64,000 nt of DNA from Micromonospora pattaloongensis (lineage in GTDB: Bacteria > Actinomycetota > Actinomycetes > Mycobacteriales > Micromonosporaceae): positions 434,001 through 498,000 of the forward strand of contig NZ_FNPH01000004.1 in assembly GCF_900107255.1 (NCBI RefSeq). The letters are read 5' to 3'. The translations under genes and the position numbers were made by a program. The number at the start of each line of letters is the position of its first letter. Position 1 is the stretch's first letter. The notes under the pieces are model-generated. The model had not been told where the DNA came from, did no database searches, and saw nothing but the letters and a program-made list of their open reading frames with translations. Below are positions 29,526 to 38,279 of this stretch, piece after piece.

Positions 29526-30935
29526 ATGCCAGTGGAACCTCTGCGCGTCCCGCCGGATCTGTGGTTGCGTGACGACGTGCGTGCGGCCCTGCGCAAGCGC
29601 GACACCGCGGCGCTGTTCCGGTTGATCCTCCAGCTCACCGGCACCAGTCAGAGCCGGCTCGGCGCCGCGGTCGGCCTGGAGCAGGGGTACGTCAGCCGGA
29701 TCATCGCCGGACGCAAGGTCACGTCAATAGACGTGCTGGAGCGCATCGCCGACGGATGCGACATGCCCGACGACGCACGCACCGCGATGGGGCTCGCGGC
29801 ACAGCAGGCCCCGTACCGCTCACCTCCGGCGTCGGTCCGGCCAACCAATCCCGGCATCCCATCCTGGCGCGACGTCGTGACCAGCGCCTGCGAACTGTGG
29901 CGAGGTGACGTGAACCGTCGAGACGTACTGCACCAGGCGGCGTTCAGCTCCGCCGGCTACATGCTTCCGGCACTGCACTGGTTCACCGCCCCCGACCCAG
30001 CTCCCGTCGTTCAGAACGGCCAGCGCATCGTCGGCCAATCCGACATCGACACCATCCGCGAGATGACCGCGACCTACCGGCGGCTGGACAACCAGTACGG
30101 CGGCGGCCACGCCCGAGACACAGTCACCCGCTACCTCGACCAGGAGGTGTCGCCGCTGCTACGCGACGGCAGATACGACCGGGCCACCGGACAGCAATTG
30201 TTCAGCGCCAGCGCCGAGCTGACGCAGCTCGCGGGATGGCAGGCGTACGACAGTGCCCGACATGGGATCGCTCAGCGATACCTGGTGCTCTCCCTCGACC
30301 TCGCGCGCGCCGCTGGCGATGACGGCCTGGGCGCGGAGATCCTTGCCGCGATGAGTCACCAGGCCACGTACCTCGGCGACGCCGCGACCGGCATCGACCT
30401 GGCCCGCGCCGCCGCCCACACCGCCCGCCGGGCCGGCGTACCGGTCCTCATCGCCGAAGCGCACGTGCTCGAAGCCCACGCGCACGCCCGCGCCAACGAC
30501 CCGCACGCCTGCACGCTCGCGCTGGACCAGGCCGAAAAGACCCTCGACCGGGCCGACCGGCACGGGGATCCCCAATGGATCAGCTACTTCGACGAGGCAT
30601 ACCTGTCGGCCAAGTTCGGCCACTGCTTCCTCGCGCTCGGGCAGGCCAAACAGGCCGAACGATTCGCGGCACGCTCACTCCAGATGGACAACCGCTACGT
30701 ACGCGGCCGGGCCTTCAACCTCGCACTACTCGCCACGGCCTACGCCCGACAACGCGAACTTGACCGCGCCTGCGCCATCGGCACCGAGGCCCTGGCCGTC
30801 ACCCGCCAACTCCGCTCGGCGCGTGCGGTCCGCTACGTCCGCAACCTGCAAAGCCAGCTCGCGCCGCACCGCCGCCACCCGACGGTACGCCAGTTCACCG
30901 CCCGGGTCGACGCCGCGCTCGGACCACGGCGGTAG
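29526..30935 (+). CDS. XRE-family regulator with TPR-like sensor region
   Basis: 469 residues. HTH_XRE near the N-terminus (GTSQSRLGAAVGLEQGYVSRI, residues about 38-58) is followed by a long alpha-helical region with repeat-like segments, for example LEAHAHARANDPHACTLALDQ and FGHCFLALGQAKQAERFA, the plan of TPR-containing signal-responsive regulators. ATG 29526 follows GGAGGG. Divergent from the two small genes and convergent with the Nudix gene; targets unknown. Confidence 0.85.
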   Translation: MPVEPLRVPPDLWLRDDVRAALRKRDTAALFRLILQLTGTSQSRLGAAVGLEQGYVSRIIAGRKVTSIDVLERIADGCDMPDDARTAMGLAAQQAPYRSPPASVRPTNPGIPSWRDVVTSACELWRGDVNRRDVLHQAAFSSAGYMLPALHWFTAPDPAPVVQNGQRIVGQSDIDTIREMTATYRRLDNQYGGGHARDTVTRYLDQEVSPLLRDGRYDRATGQQLFSASAELTQLAGWQAYDSARHGIAQRYLVLSLDLARAAGDDGLGAEILAAMSHQATYLGDAATGIDLARAAAHTARRAGVPVLIAEAHVLEAHAHARANDPHACTLALDQAEKTLDRADRHGDPQWISYFDEAYLSAKFGHCFLALGQAKQAERFAARSLQMDNRYVRGRAFNLALLATAYARQRELDRACAIGTEALAVTRQLRSARAVRYVRNLQSQLAPHRRHPTVRQFTARVDAALGPRR

Positions 30936-30938
30936 CCG

Positions 30939-31505
30939 CTACAACTCCCCGCGTTGGCGGCGGGCCACCAACTCCAGCACCGCAATGACCGTCCCCGCAC
31001 TAACGATTTCACCGCGTGAGATCAACTCCCGCGCCTCGTCCATCGGAACCCAGGCGATCTCCTCGGCCTCGTTCACGTCGACGGCGTCACCGACGTGCTC
31101 CGCGTCCCTGGTCAGAAACAGCAGGTTCTCCGCATCCGCGGTGCCCACCCACGGCTGGAACGCCAACAGAGGCTCAACCGATCGCGGCCGCCACCCGGTC
31201 TCCTCCTCGACCTCCCGCACGGCACACGCGGCCGGATCCTCGGCGTCATCGACGTAGCCGCCGGGCAGCTCCCAGACCCAGCGGTCGAACACGAACCGGT
31301 GCCGGCGCATCAGCAACAACCGCGTCTGCTCGTCGACAACCGCAACCATCGCCGAACGCGGCGCTCGGATCACGTACTGCTCGAATCGCACGCCGTCCGG
31401 CAACTCCACGTCCGCGATGCTCAAGCTGGCTCGACGGGTGTCGTCCACGATGCGCTCACCATGGATCGTCCACCGGGTCGTCCCCGTGATCCGCTCATCC
31501 GTCAT
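30939..31505 (-). CDS. Nudix hydrolase
   Basis: About 188 residues. The Nudix box begins GGYVDDAEDPAACAVRE and ends VEEETGW, matching GX5EX7REUXEEXGU, with an N-terminal strand region like ADP-ribose pyrophosphatases. Hydrolyses nucleoside diphosphate-X compounds with Mg2+. ATG 31505 is chosen; GATACT seven bases upstream could be a -10 box, making the mRNA leaderless. GTG 31535 is an alternative. Stop is four bases from the XRE gene stop (convergent). Confidence 0.87.
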   Translation of the reverse strand: MTDERITGTTRWTIHGERIVDDTRRASLSIADVELPDGVRFEQYVIRAPRSAMVAVVDEQTRLLLMRRHRFVFDRWVWELPGGYVDDAEDPAACAVREVEEETGWRPRSVEPLLAFQPWVGTADAENLLFLTRDAEHVGDAVDVNEAEEIAWVPMDEARELISRGEIVSAGTVIAVLELVARRQRGEL

Positions 31506-31597
31506 CGTGCCAGTATCCGGCGCGCAGGTCGTCACTCCGCACTCGACCAGGGACTGAGTCGAAAATGAACCTCACTGGACCGGGGTGACAAACACCT

Positions 31598-31626
31598 GAT
31601 AGCCCCCGCGTCGCGCGGGGAGCAGC
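31598..31626. repeat. Solitary CRISPR-repeat-like hairpin
   Basis: A 29-base segment with a CCCCGCG...CGCGGGG stem followed by AGCAGC has the length and look of an actinobacterial type I-E repeat (CCCCGC...GCGGGGAGCAC). There is only one copy, with no second unit about 60 bases away on either side and no cas gene. It may be a relic or a terminator after a lost gene. Confidence 0.25.
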
Positions 31627-31724
31627 GCCCAGCCCGACGTTCAGGCAGTGGCGGCCAAGACTCAACCCGCTCGTAAGGTTGTCCTCCCGGAGAACCGCGA
31701 GTCGGTTTGATCTACACCGATTAA

Positions 31725-31751
31725 GCCATGCTCCCTGGCAGGGAGCATGGC
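31725..31751. terminator. Perfect 12-bp hairpin near the IS element
   Basis: Arms 31725-31736 and 31740-31751 are fully complementary around GGC. It lies in the gene-free 31536-31817 stretch left of the IS, with no adjacent gene it obviously serves. Confidence 0.5.
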
Positions 31752-31834
31752 TCGTTCAGGTCCTGGGCATCGAGGTGCCCTTACAGGCCGCTGATGCATG
31801 CCGCGTCGGGCACTCCGACCGAGCCACTCATACC

Positions 31835-31859
31835 GGATTCAACCGGTGGATGCAACACC
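31835..31859. repeat. IS30-family left inverted repeat
   Basis: Core of the left end, beginning GGATTCAAC and ending GCAACACC. It overlaps the last codons of the transposase gene. Confidence 0.8.
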
Positions 31860-33248
31860 GGCATGTTGGAGCGAGGTTAGCTGTTCGTTGAACGCCTCGG
31901 CGGGTGTCTTCCACCCGAGTGTCTTGCGGGGCCGAGCGTTGAGCGTGGCCGCGACCGCCTCAATGTCCTCGGCGCTCCATCGGGACAGGTCAGTGCCCTT
32001 GGGGAAGTACTGGCGCAGCAGCCCGTTCGTGTTCTCGTTCGTACCGCGCTGCCAGGGGCTGTGGGGGTCGGCGAAGTAGACCGCGATGCCGGTGTCGATT
32101 CTCAGCTGAGTGTGCTGGGCGAGTTCCTTGCCGCGATCCCAGGTCAACGAACGCCGCAGTTCGTCGGGCATCGTGGCCATGCGAGCGGTGAGGGCTTCCC
32201 GCATGGCCTCGGCGCCGTAGCCGGTCAGTGCGGGGCCGTTTTTCACGCGCGGCTCGAAGCCGTAGCCCTGCATCCGCGGCAGATGCAGCAGCATCGTGAA
32301 CCTGGTGGTGCGTTCCACGAGGGTGCCGATCGCAGACCGGTCGGTTCCGATGATCAGGTCGCCCTCCCAGTGTCCGGGCACTGCACGGTCTTCGATCTCC
32401 ACGGGCCGTTCGCTGATCATCACCTCCGGCGTCACGTGGCCGGTTGCGCGCTGGCGGGTGCGAGAGCGGGGAACACGCAGCGCACGGCCGGTGCGCAAGC
32501 AGGCGACCAGCTCGCGCTTGAGCGCGCCGCGGCTCTGAACGTAGAGCGCCTGGTAGATCGCCTCGTGCGAGATGCGCATGGACTCATCATCGGGGAAATC
32601 GACCGTCAGCCGGTGAGAGATCTGCTCCGGACTCCACGCCGTTGCCCATCGCCGGTCCTGGCGCCGCGGCTTGTTACGCCCCTTCCACGGTGCGGCCACC
32701 GGCCCCGACACCGGTGTCCCGTCGGGGCGGCGAACCTGGCCTGAGAGCCGCTCCTGCACGTACTCGCGCAACCGCTCGTTCACGACGAGCTTCGCCGTCT
32801 TGGGGCGCCGCGCAAGTAGCTCTGCTTTCCACTGCGCCACCGACGCCCGATAGTCCAGTTTCCCTCCTCGGGTCGCCGCGTTGCGGCGCAACTCCCGAGA
32901 GACGGTCGAGGGGTCACGGCCCAGCCGGCGGGCAATCTCCCTCACCCCGGCGCCTTGGGCCTTCAGCACGGCGATCTCTTCCCGCTCCGGAAACGACAGA
33001 TACCGGCCCGTGACAGGGGTGAGCATGAACGAGGGCATCCCGCCACGGTCCCGGAACCAACGGCTGCCAGCCGCCTGCGACGCGCCGACAGCCAACGCCG
33101 CCTCCTCGCTCGTGAGCCCCTTGGCGATCTCGCGCCAGAACAAGCGCTCCACGTCCCGGCGAAGCGACGGTGCCCCCGGCGACTTCATCGGCGACCTGCC
33201 CGTCAACTCCTTCATCCACCCCGCTGGTCTGCCCATCAGCACCCCCAC
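31839..33248 (-). CDS. IS30-family DDE transposase, intact
   Basis: 469 residues. An N-terminal helix-turn-helix region (LTSEEAALAVGASQAAGSRWF), a second one typical of IS30 (VREIARRLGRDPSTVSREL), then the DDE core: Asp in GHWEGDLIIGTD, Asp in LTWDRGKELAQH and Glu in TNENTNGLLRQYFPKGTD. No frameshift or stop, so the element may be active. GTG 33248 and ATG 33236 are both plausible starts. The 3' end runs into the left inverted repeat. Confidence 0.95.
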   Translation of the reverse strand: MGVLMGRPAGWMKELTGRSPMKSPGAPSLRRDVERLFWREIAKGLTSEEAALAVGASQAAGSRWFRDRGGMPSFMLTPVTGRYLSFPEREEIAVLKAQGAGVREIARRLGRDPSTVSRELRRNAATRGGKLDYRASVAQWKAELLARRPKTAKLVVNERLREYVQERLSGQVRRPDGTPVSGPVAAPWKGRNKPRRQDRRWATAWSPEQISHRLTVDFPDDESMRISHEAIYQALYVQSRGALKRELVACLRTGRALRVPRSRTRQRATGHVTPEVMISERPVEIEDRAVPGHWEGDLIIGTDRSAIGTLVERTTRFTMLLHLPRMQGYGFEPRVKNGPALTGYGAEAMREALTARMATMPDELRRSLTWDRGKELAQHTQLRIDTGIAVYFADPHSPWQRGTNENTNGLLRQYFPKGTDLSRWSAEDIEAVAATLNARPRKTLGWKTPAEAFNEQLTSLQHAGVASTG

Positions 33249-33254
33249 GATCAG

Positions 33255-33279
33255 GGTGTTGCGACGACCAGTTGAATCC
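33255..33279. repeat. IS30-family right inverted repeat
   Basis: Core of the right end, beginning GGTGTTGC and ending GAATCC, four mismatches against the left end. Confidence 0.8.
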
Positions 33280-33284
33280 GCCCA

Positions 33285-33674
33285 TTATGGCTCAGTCGCA
33301 AGAGGACGTCCTGCTTCAAGTGCAGCGCGGCCGGCATCCGTGACCATCGCCTTGGCCAGCACTGGCTCACCCGACTTCTCTACAACGAAGCCTTGCTCAA
33401 CGAGGAATGTCGTGACGTCAACGTGCTCCCGGGACATGGGACGGATCTTCAGAGAATTAAGCACGGGCAGTACTGCGACGTAACCATCCTTGTCGGGACC
33501 TTCCTCGACAAGCTTGCCCAATACCGACAAACCCAGGGCACGTAGCTGGTCAGGAGGAAGCTGAGGAGAGTTCTTCAGCATCGCGCGCAACTGCTTACCC
33601 TTCCGCAGCCCCATCAGCACCATGACCGCCAAGAAAGCGGCGAGCACCACTACACACACGAGCAGGTTTTCCAT
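33285..33674 (-). CDS. Hypothetical membrane-anchored protein ended by the IS
   Basis: 129 residues as read. An N-terminal transmembrane helix (LLVCVVVLAAFLAVMVLMGL) is followed by a soluble region with LPPDQLRALGLSVLGKLVEEG and a possible winged-helix-like tail (TTFLVEQGFVVEKSGEPV to VTDAGRAALEAG). The TAA stop at 33285-33287 lies inside the outer part of the IS right end, so the original 3' end was probably replaced by IS sequence. AAGGG precedes ATG 33674. No family recognised. Confidence 0.6.
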   Translation of the reverse strand: MENLLVCVVVLAAFLAVMVLMGLRKGKQLRAMLKNSPQLPPDQLRALGLSVLGKLVEEGPDKDGYVAVLPVLNSLKIRPMSREHVDVTTFLVEQGFVVEKSGEPVLAKAMVTDAGRAALEAGRPLATEP

Positions 33675-34374
33675 ATCTACCCTTCGGTGATCCCAATGGC
33701 ACGAGGCAGGCCAGAATAAGCCCCGCCTCGTTGGCGCAGCAGCACCCCGTTAAGCACCCTTCCTTCCCGGCCATGCCGTCTGCCGCCGGCCCGCCCGCGT
33801 GGGAAGCGGGCCGCCGCCTGGTCCGAACACGTCAAGCGAACCTTGACGTGTTCGGACGCTCGCGGGCCGGGCCGTGGTCTGCTCGGCATGTCCCGGGTCG
33901 ACGACTGGCGGGATGCCCCTGCGGAACCACTTACGGAGCCGTACAGTACGCGCTTGCTGACCTGCGTTTACACCAACATTGGGAAGGTCCGCCCGGCTTC
34001 TATCGCAGACTCCGGGGGCTCGTTCAACGCCCGGCTCATCGGCTTGTGCCGACCTCCCCCGCTGCGCCTCTGGCCATCCCGTCGCCCCTCGTCCGCACAC
34101 TGTGGAGTGGGTAGGGCCTGCCCGGCTCTGCTCTGACGGAGGTGGTCGGGAGGGCGCCAACCATCCCTGACCGCGTGTCACCGCAAGGAGAGGTGACGCG
34201 GGTGGATGTGTCGTCCGGGCCGAAAAGGTACGCCGAAGCGTTACTGTTCGCCGCCGAGGTGGTCCATGCGGCCACCGGTCCTCTACACGGTGACCACGGC
34301 GACCGTCGAGGCGTCGCTCGTCGTCACGCCACCGCGCTGCCCGACCACGCGGTCCCGCCTCAGGGCGCGGCGCG
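33675..34374. other. Gene-free stretch with a perfect inverted repeat
   Basis: No ORF in these 700 bases has convincing coding character. A perfect inverted repeat with 15-base arms (33822-33836 and 33842-33856, loop CGAAC) is present; its arms contain GTCAAG and CTTGAC. It could be a terminator without a T-run or a strong operator. This stretch is the left border of the isonitrile/PKS gene set and looks like decayed DNA. Confidence 0.5.
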
Positions 34375-35235
34375 TCACGACCGGGCCGGCGCCGGGGCGA
34401 CGAAGTCGAGCACCGCGGCGACCACGGCGGGATCCTTCAGGATGCGCCGGTGGCCCGCCCCGTCGGCGTTGACGAACGTCGCCCCGTACGCGTCGCGCAT
34501 GCGGTGCGCCTGCGCGATCGGCACCTCCGGATCGGCCGGGTCGTGCACCACCAGGACCGGCACGCCGACCTGCGCCGGCTCGTGGCAGGCGGAGAAGCGC
34601 TGCCAGATGTGCTCCTCGGCGGCGAAGTATCGCTCGGTGCGCCGGCGCAAGTCGTCCCGGATGGCCGGGCGCAACCGCAGTTGCGCGCAGAAGGCGTCGG
34701 TGAGGTGGGCGAACTCGCTGATCCCGGCCAGCGAGACGATGCGCTCGGTCCGCGCCGCCCCGGTACGGACGGCGTAGAAGGCGCAGGGCACGCCGAACGA
34801 GTGCGCGACGATCGCCACGAACGGGCCGTGCTCGGCGCTGAGCCGCTCGATGATCGCCCGGTACTCCAGAATGGTGCTGCCACGACGCCCCGCCGAGTCA
34901 CCGTGCCCAGAGGCGTCGAAAGACACCGGAGAACAGCCGCGTTCGACCAGCCCCGCGGCCAGCGCGGCGAAGTGCGACGCGCGTGACTCCCAGCCGTGCA
35001 GCAGCAGGACCGGTCGCTCACCGTCGCCCCACCGGTAGGTCACCACCGGCCGCCCGTCCACCACCAGCGTGCCCCGCTCGGCGCGGGCGTGCACCTCCTG
35101 CTCCCGGGCCGACACGGCGGCCCGCCGCAGCGGGTGCCGGAACAGCCAGAAGGCGAGACCGCCGGCCAGTCGGGCCGACGCCAGGGACGTGGTGTTGAGG
35201 CCGGTGCTGATCGCGGTGACCAATGAGCTCATCAT
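34375..35235 (-). CDS. Alpha/beta hydrolase at the end of the PKS operon
   Basis: 286 residues. N-terminal hydrophobic region, then LLLHGWESRASHF (oxyanion), nucleophile Ser in VAHSFGVPCAFYA, Asp in VVHDPADPEVP and His in GAGHRRILKDP. GGAGGA lies directly before two consecutive ATGs (35235, 35232); the second has the more usual distance. It is the last gene of the operon, eight bases after the ligase stop. No thioesterase domain is seen in the PKS, so this enzyme is a candidate for product release or editing (inference). Confidence 0.85.
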   Translation of the reverse strand: MMSSLVTAISTGLNTTSLASARLAGGLAFWLFRHPLRRAAVSAREQEVHARAERGTLVVDGRPVVTYRWGDGERPVLLLHGWESRASHFAALAAGLVERGCSPVSFDASGHGDSAGRRGSTILEYRAIIERLSAEHGPFVAIVAHSFGVPCAFYAVRTGAARTERIVSLAGISEFAHLTDAFCAQLRLRPAIRDDLRRRTERYFAAEEHIWQRFSACHEPAQVGVPVLVVHDPADPEVPIAQAHRMRDAYGATFVNADGAGHRRILKDPAVVAAVLDFVAPAPARS

Positions 35236-35243
35236 TCCTCCGA

Positions 35244-36816
35244 CTAGTTGACCTGCCGGTCACGGCCTGCCCAGAAGCGGTCCCGCAGCACCCGACGCAG
35301 CACCTTGCCGCTGGGGTTGCGCGGCAGCCGGTCCACGAAGTCGTAACCGGTGGGAAGCTTGAAATCGGCCAGCCGTTGCCGCAGGAAGAGGGTGAGTTCC
35401 CGCGGGGTCGGCCGGGTGCCGGGGGCGAGCGCGACGAAGGCGTGGATCGTCTCCCCCCAGCGGTCGTGGGGACGACCCACCACGGCAGCCTCGACGACTG
35501 CCGGATGCAGGCAGAGAGCGTTCTCGATCTCGACAGGATAGACGTTCTCCCCCGCCACAATGACCGTGTCCTTCAGCCGGTCCCGGATGAACAGGAACCC
35601 CTCGTCGTCCAGGAACCCGGCATCGCCGGTCCGGATCCAGCCGTCCACGAGCGTCGCCGCGGTCGCCTCCGGCAGCCGCCAGTACTCCAGCATCCGGGCG
35701 GGCGTCCGGATCCACACCTCACCGATCTGCCCGCCGGGCAGGTCACCGCCGGCGTGGTCGACGATCCGCACCTCGACCCCCGGGTACGGCCGACCGGCCG
35801 CCTGTAGGCGGGACGCGCCCGCGACGTGCTCGGCCGGCGGCAGGCAGACCGCGGTGTTTCCCGGTCTCGGTCAGCCCGTAGATCTGGGCAAACTCGCACC
35901 GCATGGTGGCCAGGCAGGAGCCGAGCAGCGACTCGGAGATGGGCGAGCCGCCGTAGACCACCTTGCGGAGGCTGGCGAAGTCGGCCGGGCCGACCCGGGG
36001 CTCGGCCAGCACCATCTGCAGCATGGCCGGCACCATGCAGGTGGTCGTCACCCTGTGCTCGCGAATCAGGTCGACCGCGTCCCCATCGGCGAACATCCGC
36101 ATCACCACGTTCGTGACGCCGGCCGACAGGCCCTGCAGGGCCCACCACAGCCCGCCGATGTGGAAGCCGGGCACCGCCACCAGGCTGACGTCACCGGCCC
36201 GCCAGTCGATCCAGTCCAGCCCATGCGCGGCCAGCAGGTCACGGACCGCGAAGAAGCTGCGCTGGGCGAGCACCACGCCCTTGGGCAGCCCGGTGGTGCC
36301 GCTGGTGTAGATCTGCGCGATCGGATCGTCCGGACCGGTCCCGGCGTCCAACTCGTCGTCGGAGCCGGTCGCCGCCCACGCCCGGTAGCCGGCGCCGGGC
36401 TCGCCGTCGCGGTCGGTCACCACCAGGTGGCGCAGGTCCGGCAGCTCGTCGCGGATCCGCGCGACCGAGTCGTGGAACTCCCGTTCCACGAAGAGCAGCT
36501 CGGTGCCGGAGTCGGCCAGGATGTGCCGCACCTCGGCCGCGGTCAGCCGCCAGTTGACCGGCACCAGGACCGTCCCGCTCTTCGCGCAGCCGAAGAGGAT
36601 CTCGTAATAGTGCTCCGACTCCCGGCCCAGGTAGGCCACCCGCGCCCCCGGGCGCAGGCCCGCCGCCCGCAGCGCGTGACCGGCCCGGTTGCTCTCCCGG
36701 TGCAGCGCGGCGTAGTCGAGGGCGCGTCCCTGGCAGACCAGGGCGGTGGCGGTGGGTCGGCGGGACGCGTGGAAGGCGGGGATGGCGGCGACGGTGCGCA
36801 GCTGCGAGTGGTGCAC
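35244..36816 (-). pseudogene. Acyl-CoA/acyl-ACP ligase (ScoC/FadD10-like), one-base frameshift
   Basis: ANL-superfamily ligase, about 523 residues if repaired. IYTSGTTGLPKGVVL is the ATP-binding motif, YGLTETG the A5 motif, then GDAGFLDDEGFLF and NPSGKVLRR with the C-terminal Lys. One extra base in the AAA at 35857-35859 (GGGAAAC) breaks the frame just after YGLTETG; removing it gives TETGNTAVCLPPAEH and an uninterrupted enzyme (1573 bases, 3n+1). Either a real mutation or a homopolymer error. Starts at GTG 36816 after GAGGAG. In isonitrile pathways this enzyme loads the acyl group on the free ACP (family knowledge). Confidence 0.85.
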
Positions 36817-36824
36817 GTCTCTCC

Positions 36825-38276
36825 TCAGGACCAGGCGTTGACGGCCGGCCAGTAGCTGCGGCCGGTGACCGGTGCGACGTCGGCCGGTGACGCGGCCGGC
36901 ACAGCCGGCTCGTCCGTGGCCTCCAGCAGCACGTGGGCGTTGGTGCCGGTGAACCCGAACGCGCTGACGCCGGCCCGCCGTCGTTCGGCCGTGGGCCAGC
37001 TGAGCGGTCGGGTCGGCACCTCGATCCCGATCCGGTCCCAGGGGACCGCGGGGTCGAGCGCCGGCGGGCCGGGCTGGGGCGGGATGACACCGTGATGCAG
37101 CGCGAGCACCGTCTTGATCAGCGCGGCCGCCCCGGAGGCGGTCTCCAGGTAACCCAGGTTCGCCTTGGCGGATCCGACGTACAGCGGCGGGGCGTCCGGG
37201 CCACGGTCGTACGCCGCCGCCAGCGTCTCCAGCTCCACCACGGCGCCGATCCGGCTGCCGTTCGCCTGCGCCTCGACGTAGTGCACGTCGTGCGGCGGCA
37301 GGTCGGCGGCGTGCAACGCCTGCCGGATCGTCCGGCGCTGACCAGCCGCCGAGACCGCCGCCAGGCCTGGCCGGTCGCCGTGCTGGTGCACGGAGCCGCC
37401 GCACACCGACGCGTACGGCCGGACGCCGTCGGCCCGGGCCTCCCGCTCCCGCCGCAGCACGAGCACCCCGCACCCCTCGCCTCGGACGTGGCCGTCCGCG
37501 CGCCCGTCGAAGGGCAGGCTGCGACCGGTCGGCGAGAGCATCCCGGCCCGGTCGAAGACCACACTGGTGTACGGCGAGAGCAGCAGGTGGCACGCGCCCA
37601 CCACGGCCACGTCGCACTCCCGACGACGCAGCGCGCCGACCGCCAGGTGCAGGGCGGTCAGCGCCGACGAGCACGCGGTGTCCACGGTCAGCGCCGGCCC
37701 GTTGAGGCGCAACGCCGACGCGACCCGCGCGGCAGTGGCGCTCAGCGCGCCGCCGGTGCCCATCCACGGCGACGGGTCTGCCCCGTTACGCAGCCCGGCC
37801 AGGTTGTACTCCACCGTGCTGACCCCGACGAAGACCCCGACGGACCGCTCGGTCGGCGCGTCGAGCCCGGCGTCGGCGAGCGCGGCCGCCGCCGTGGTCA
37901 GCAACAGCCGCTGCTGCGGGTCCATGTAGAGCGCCTCGTCCTCGCCGATGCCGAACGGCTCCGGGTCGAACAGGTCGACGTCGGTCAGGTAGGAGCCACG
38001 GGCCAGCAGGTCCGCGTACGGCGCCAGATCCGGCGCCGCCACGTTCCAGCGCGGCGCGCCGGTGCTCATCCGCGGGATGCCGCGGGACTCGTCCAGCACC
38101 ACCCGGCCGGACACGAGGGTGGCCCAGAACGCAGCCGGGTCGGAGATGCCGCCCGGGAACCGGCAGGCCATGCCCACCACGGCCGCCGGTTCGGTCTCCG
38201 CGAGGCGCTGCCGCGCCAGCGCGAGAATCAACTGGTGCTTGGACAGCTCGCCCAGCGAGTCGATGTAGTCCCGCAC
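36825..38276 (-). CDS. Stand-alone ketosynthase lacking both catalytic His
   Basis: 483 residues: an N-terminal helical linker (GELSKHQLILALARQRLAE), then a complete type I PKS ketosynthase fold from VVGMACRFPGG to GFTGTNAHVLLE. Nucleophile Cys202 is present (VDTACSSAL). The first catalytic His of VEAHGTGT is Gln337 here (VEAQANGS) and the second, in NIGHLEAA, is Tyr376 (NLGYLETA). The fold and surrounding motifs are well kept, arguing against decay. Without the His pair decarboxylative condensation is not expected; a transacylase role moving the starter acyl group is possible (inference). Three-base gap from the PKS, GTG start. Confidence 0.9.
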   Translation of the reverse strand: MRDYIDSLGELSKHQLILALARQRLAETEPAAVVGMACRFPGGISDPAAFWATLVSGRVVLDESRGIPRMSTGAPRWNVAAPDLAPYADLLARGSYLTDVDLFDPEPFGIGEDEALYMDPQQRLLLTTAAAALADAGLDAPTERSVGVFVGVSTVEYNLAGLRNGADPSPWMGTGGALSATAARVASALRLNGPALTVDTACSSALTALHLAVGALRRRECDVAVVGACHLLLSPYTSVVFDRAGMLSPTGRSLPFDGRADGHVRGEGCGVLVLRREREARADGVRPYASVCGGSVHQHGDRPGLAAVSAAGQRRTIRQALHAADLPPHDVHYVEAQANGSRIGAVVELETLAAAYDRGPDAPPLYVGSAKANLGYLETASGAAALIKTVLALHHGVIPPQPGPPALDPAVPWDRIGIEVPTRPLSWPTAERRRAGVSAFGFTGTNAHVLLEATDEPAVPAASPADVAPVTGRSYWPAVNAWS

Positions 38277-38279
38277 CGG

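Larger units (their letters stand above)
31818..33296. mobile_element. IS30-family insertion sequence, apparently complete
   Basis: About 1.48 kb with one transposase gene filling it. Inverted ends: 31835-31859 matches the reverse complement of 33255-33279 at 21 of 25 positions, and the match resumes further out as CGAC(C/T)GAGCCA at the same eight-base distance on both sides (31818-31828 and 33286-33296). A target duplication could not be identified because the exact outer limits are uncertain. Confidence 0.85.

Noticed and set aside
31598-31626. A CRISPR array
   Set aside because: Only one repeat-like unit, no spacers and no cas genes.
33675-34374. Several 60-140-codon ORFs in the gap left of the cluster
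   Set aside because: None has a ribosome-binding site, family motif or consistent codon bias, and they overlap one another on both strands.
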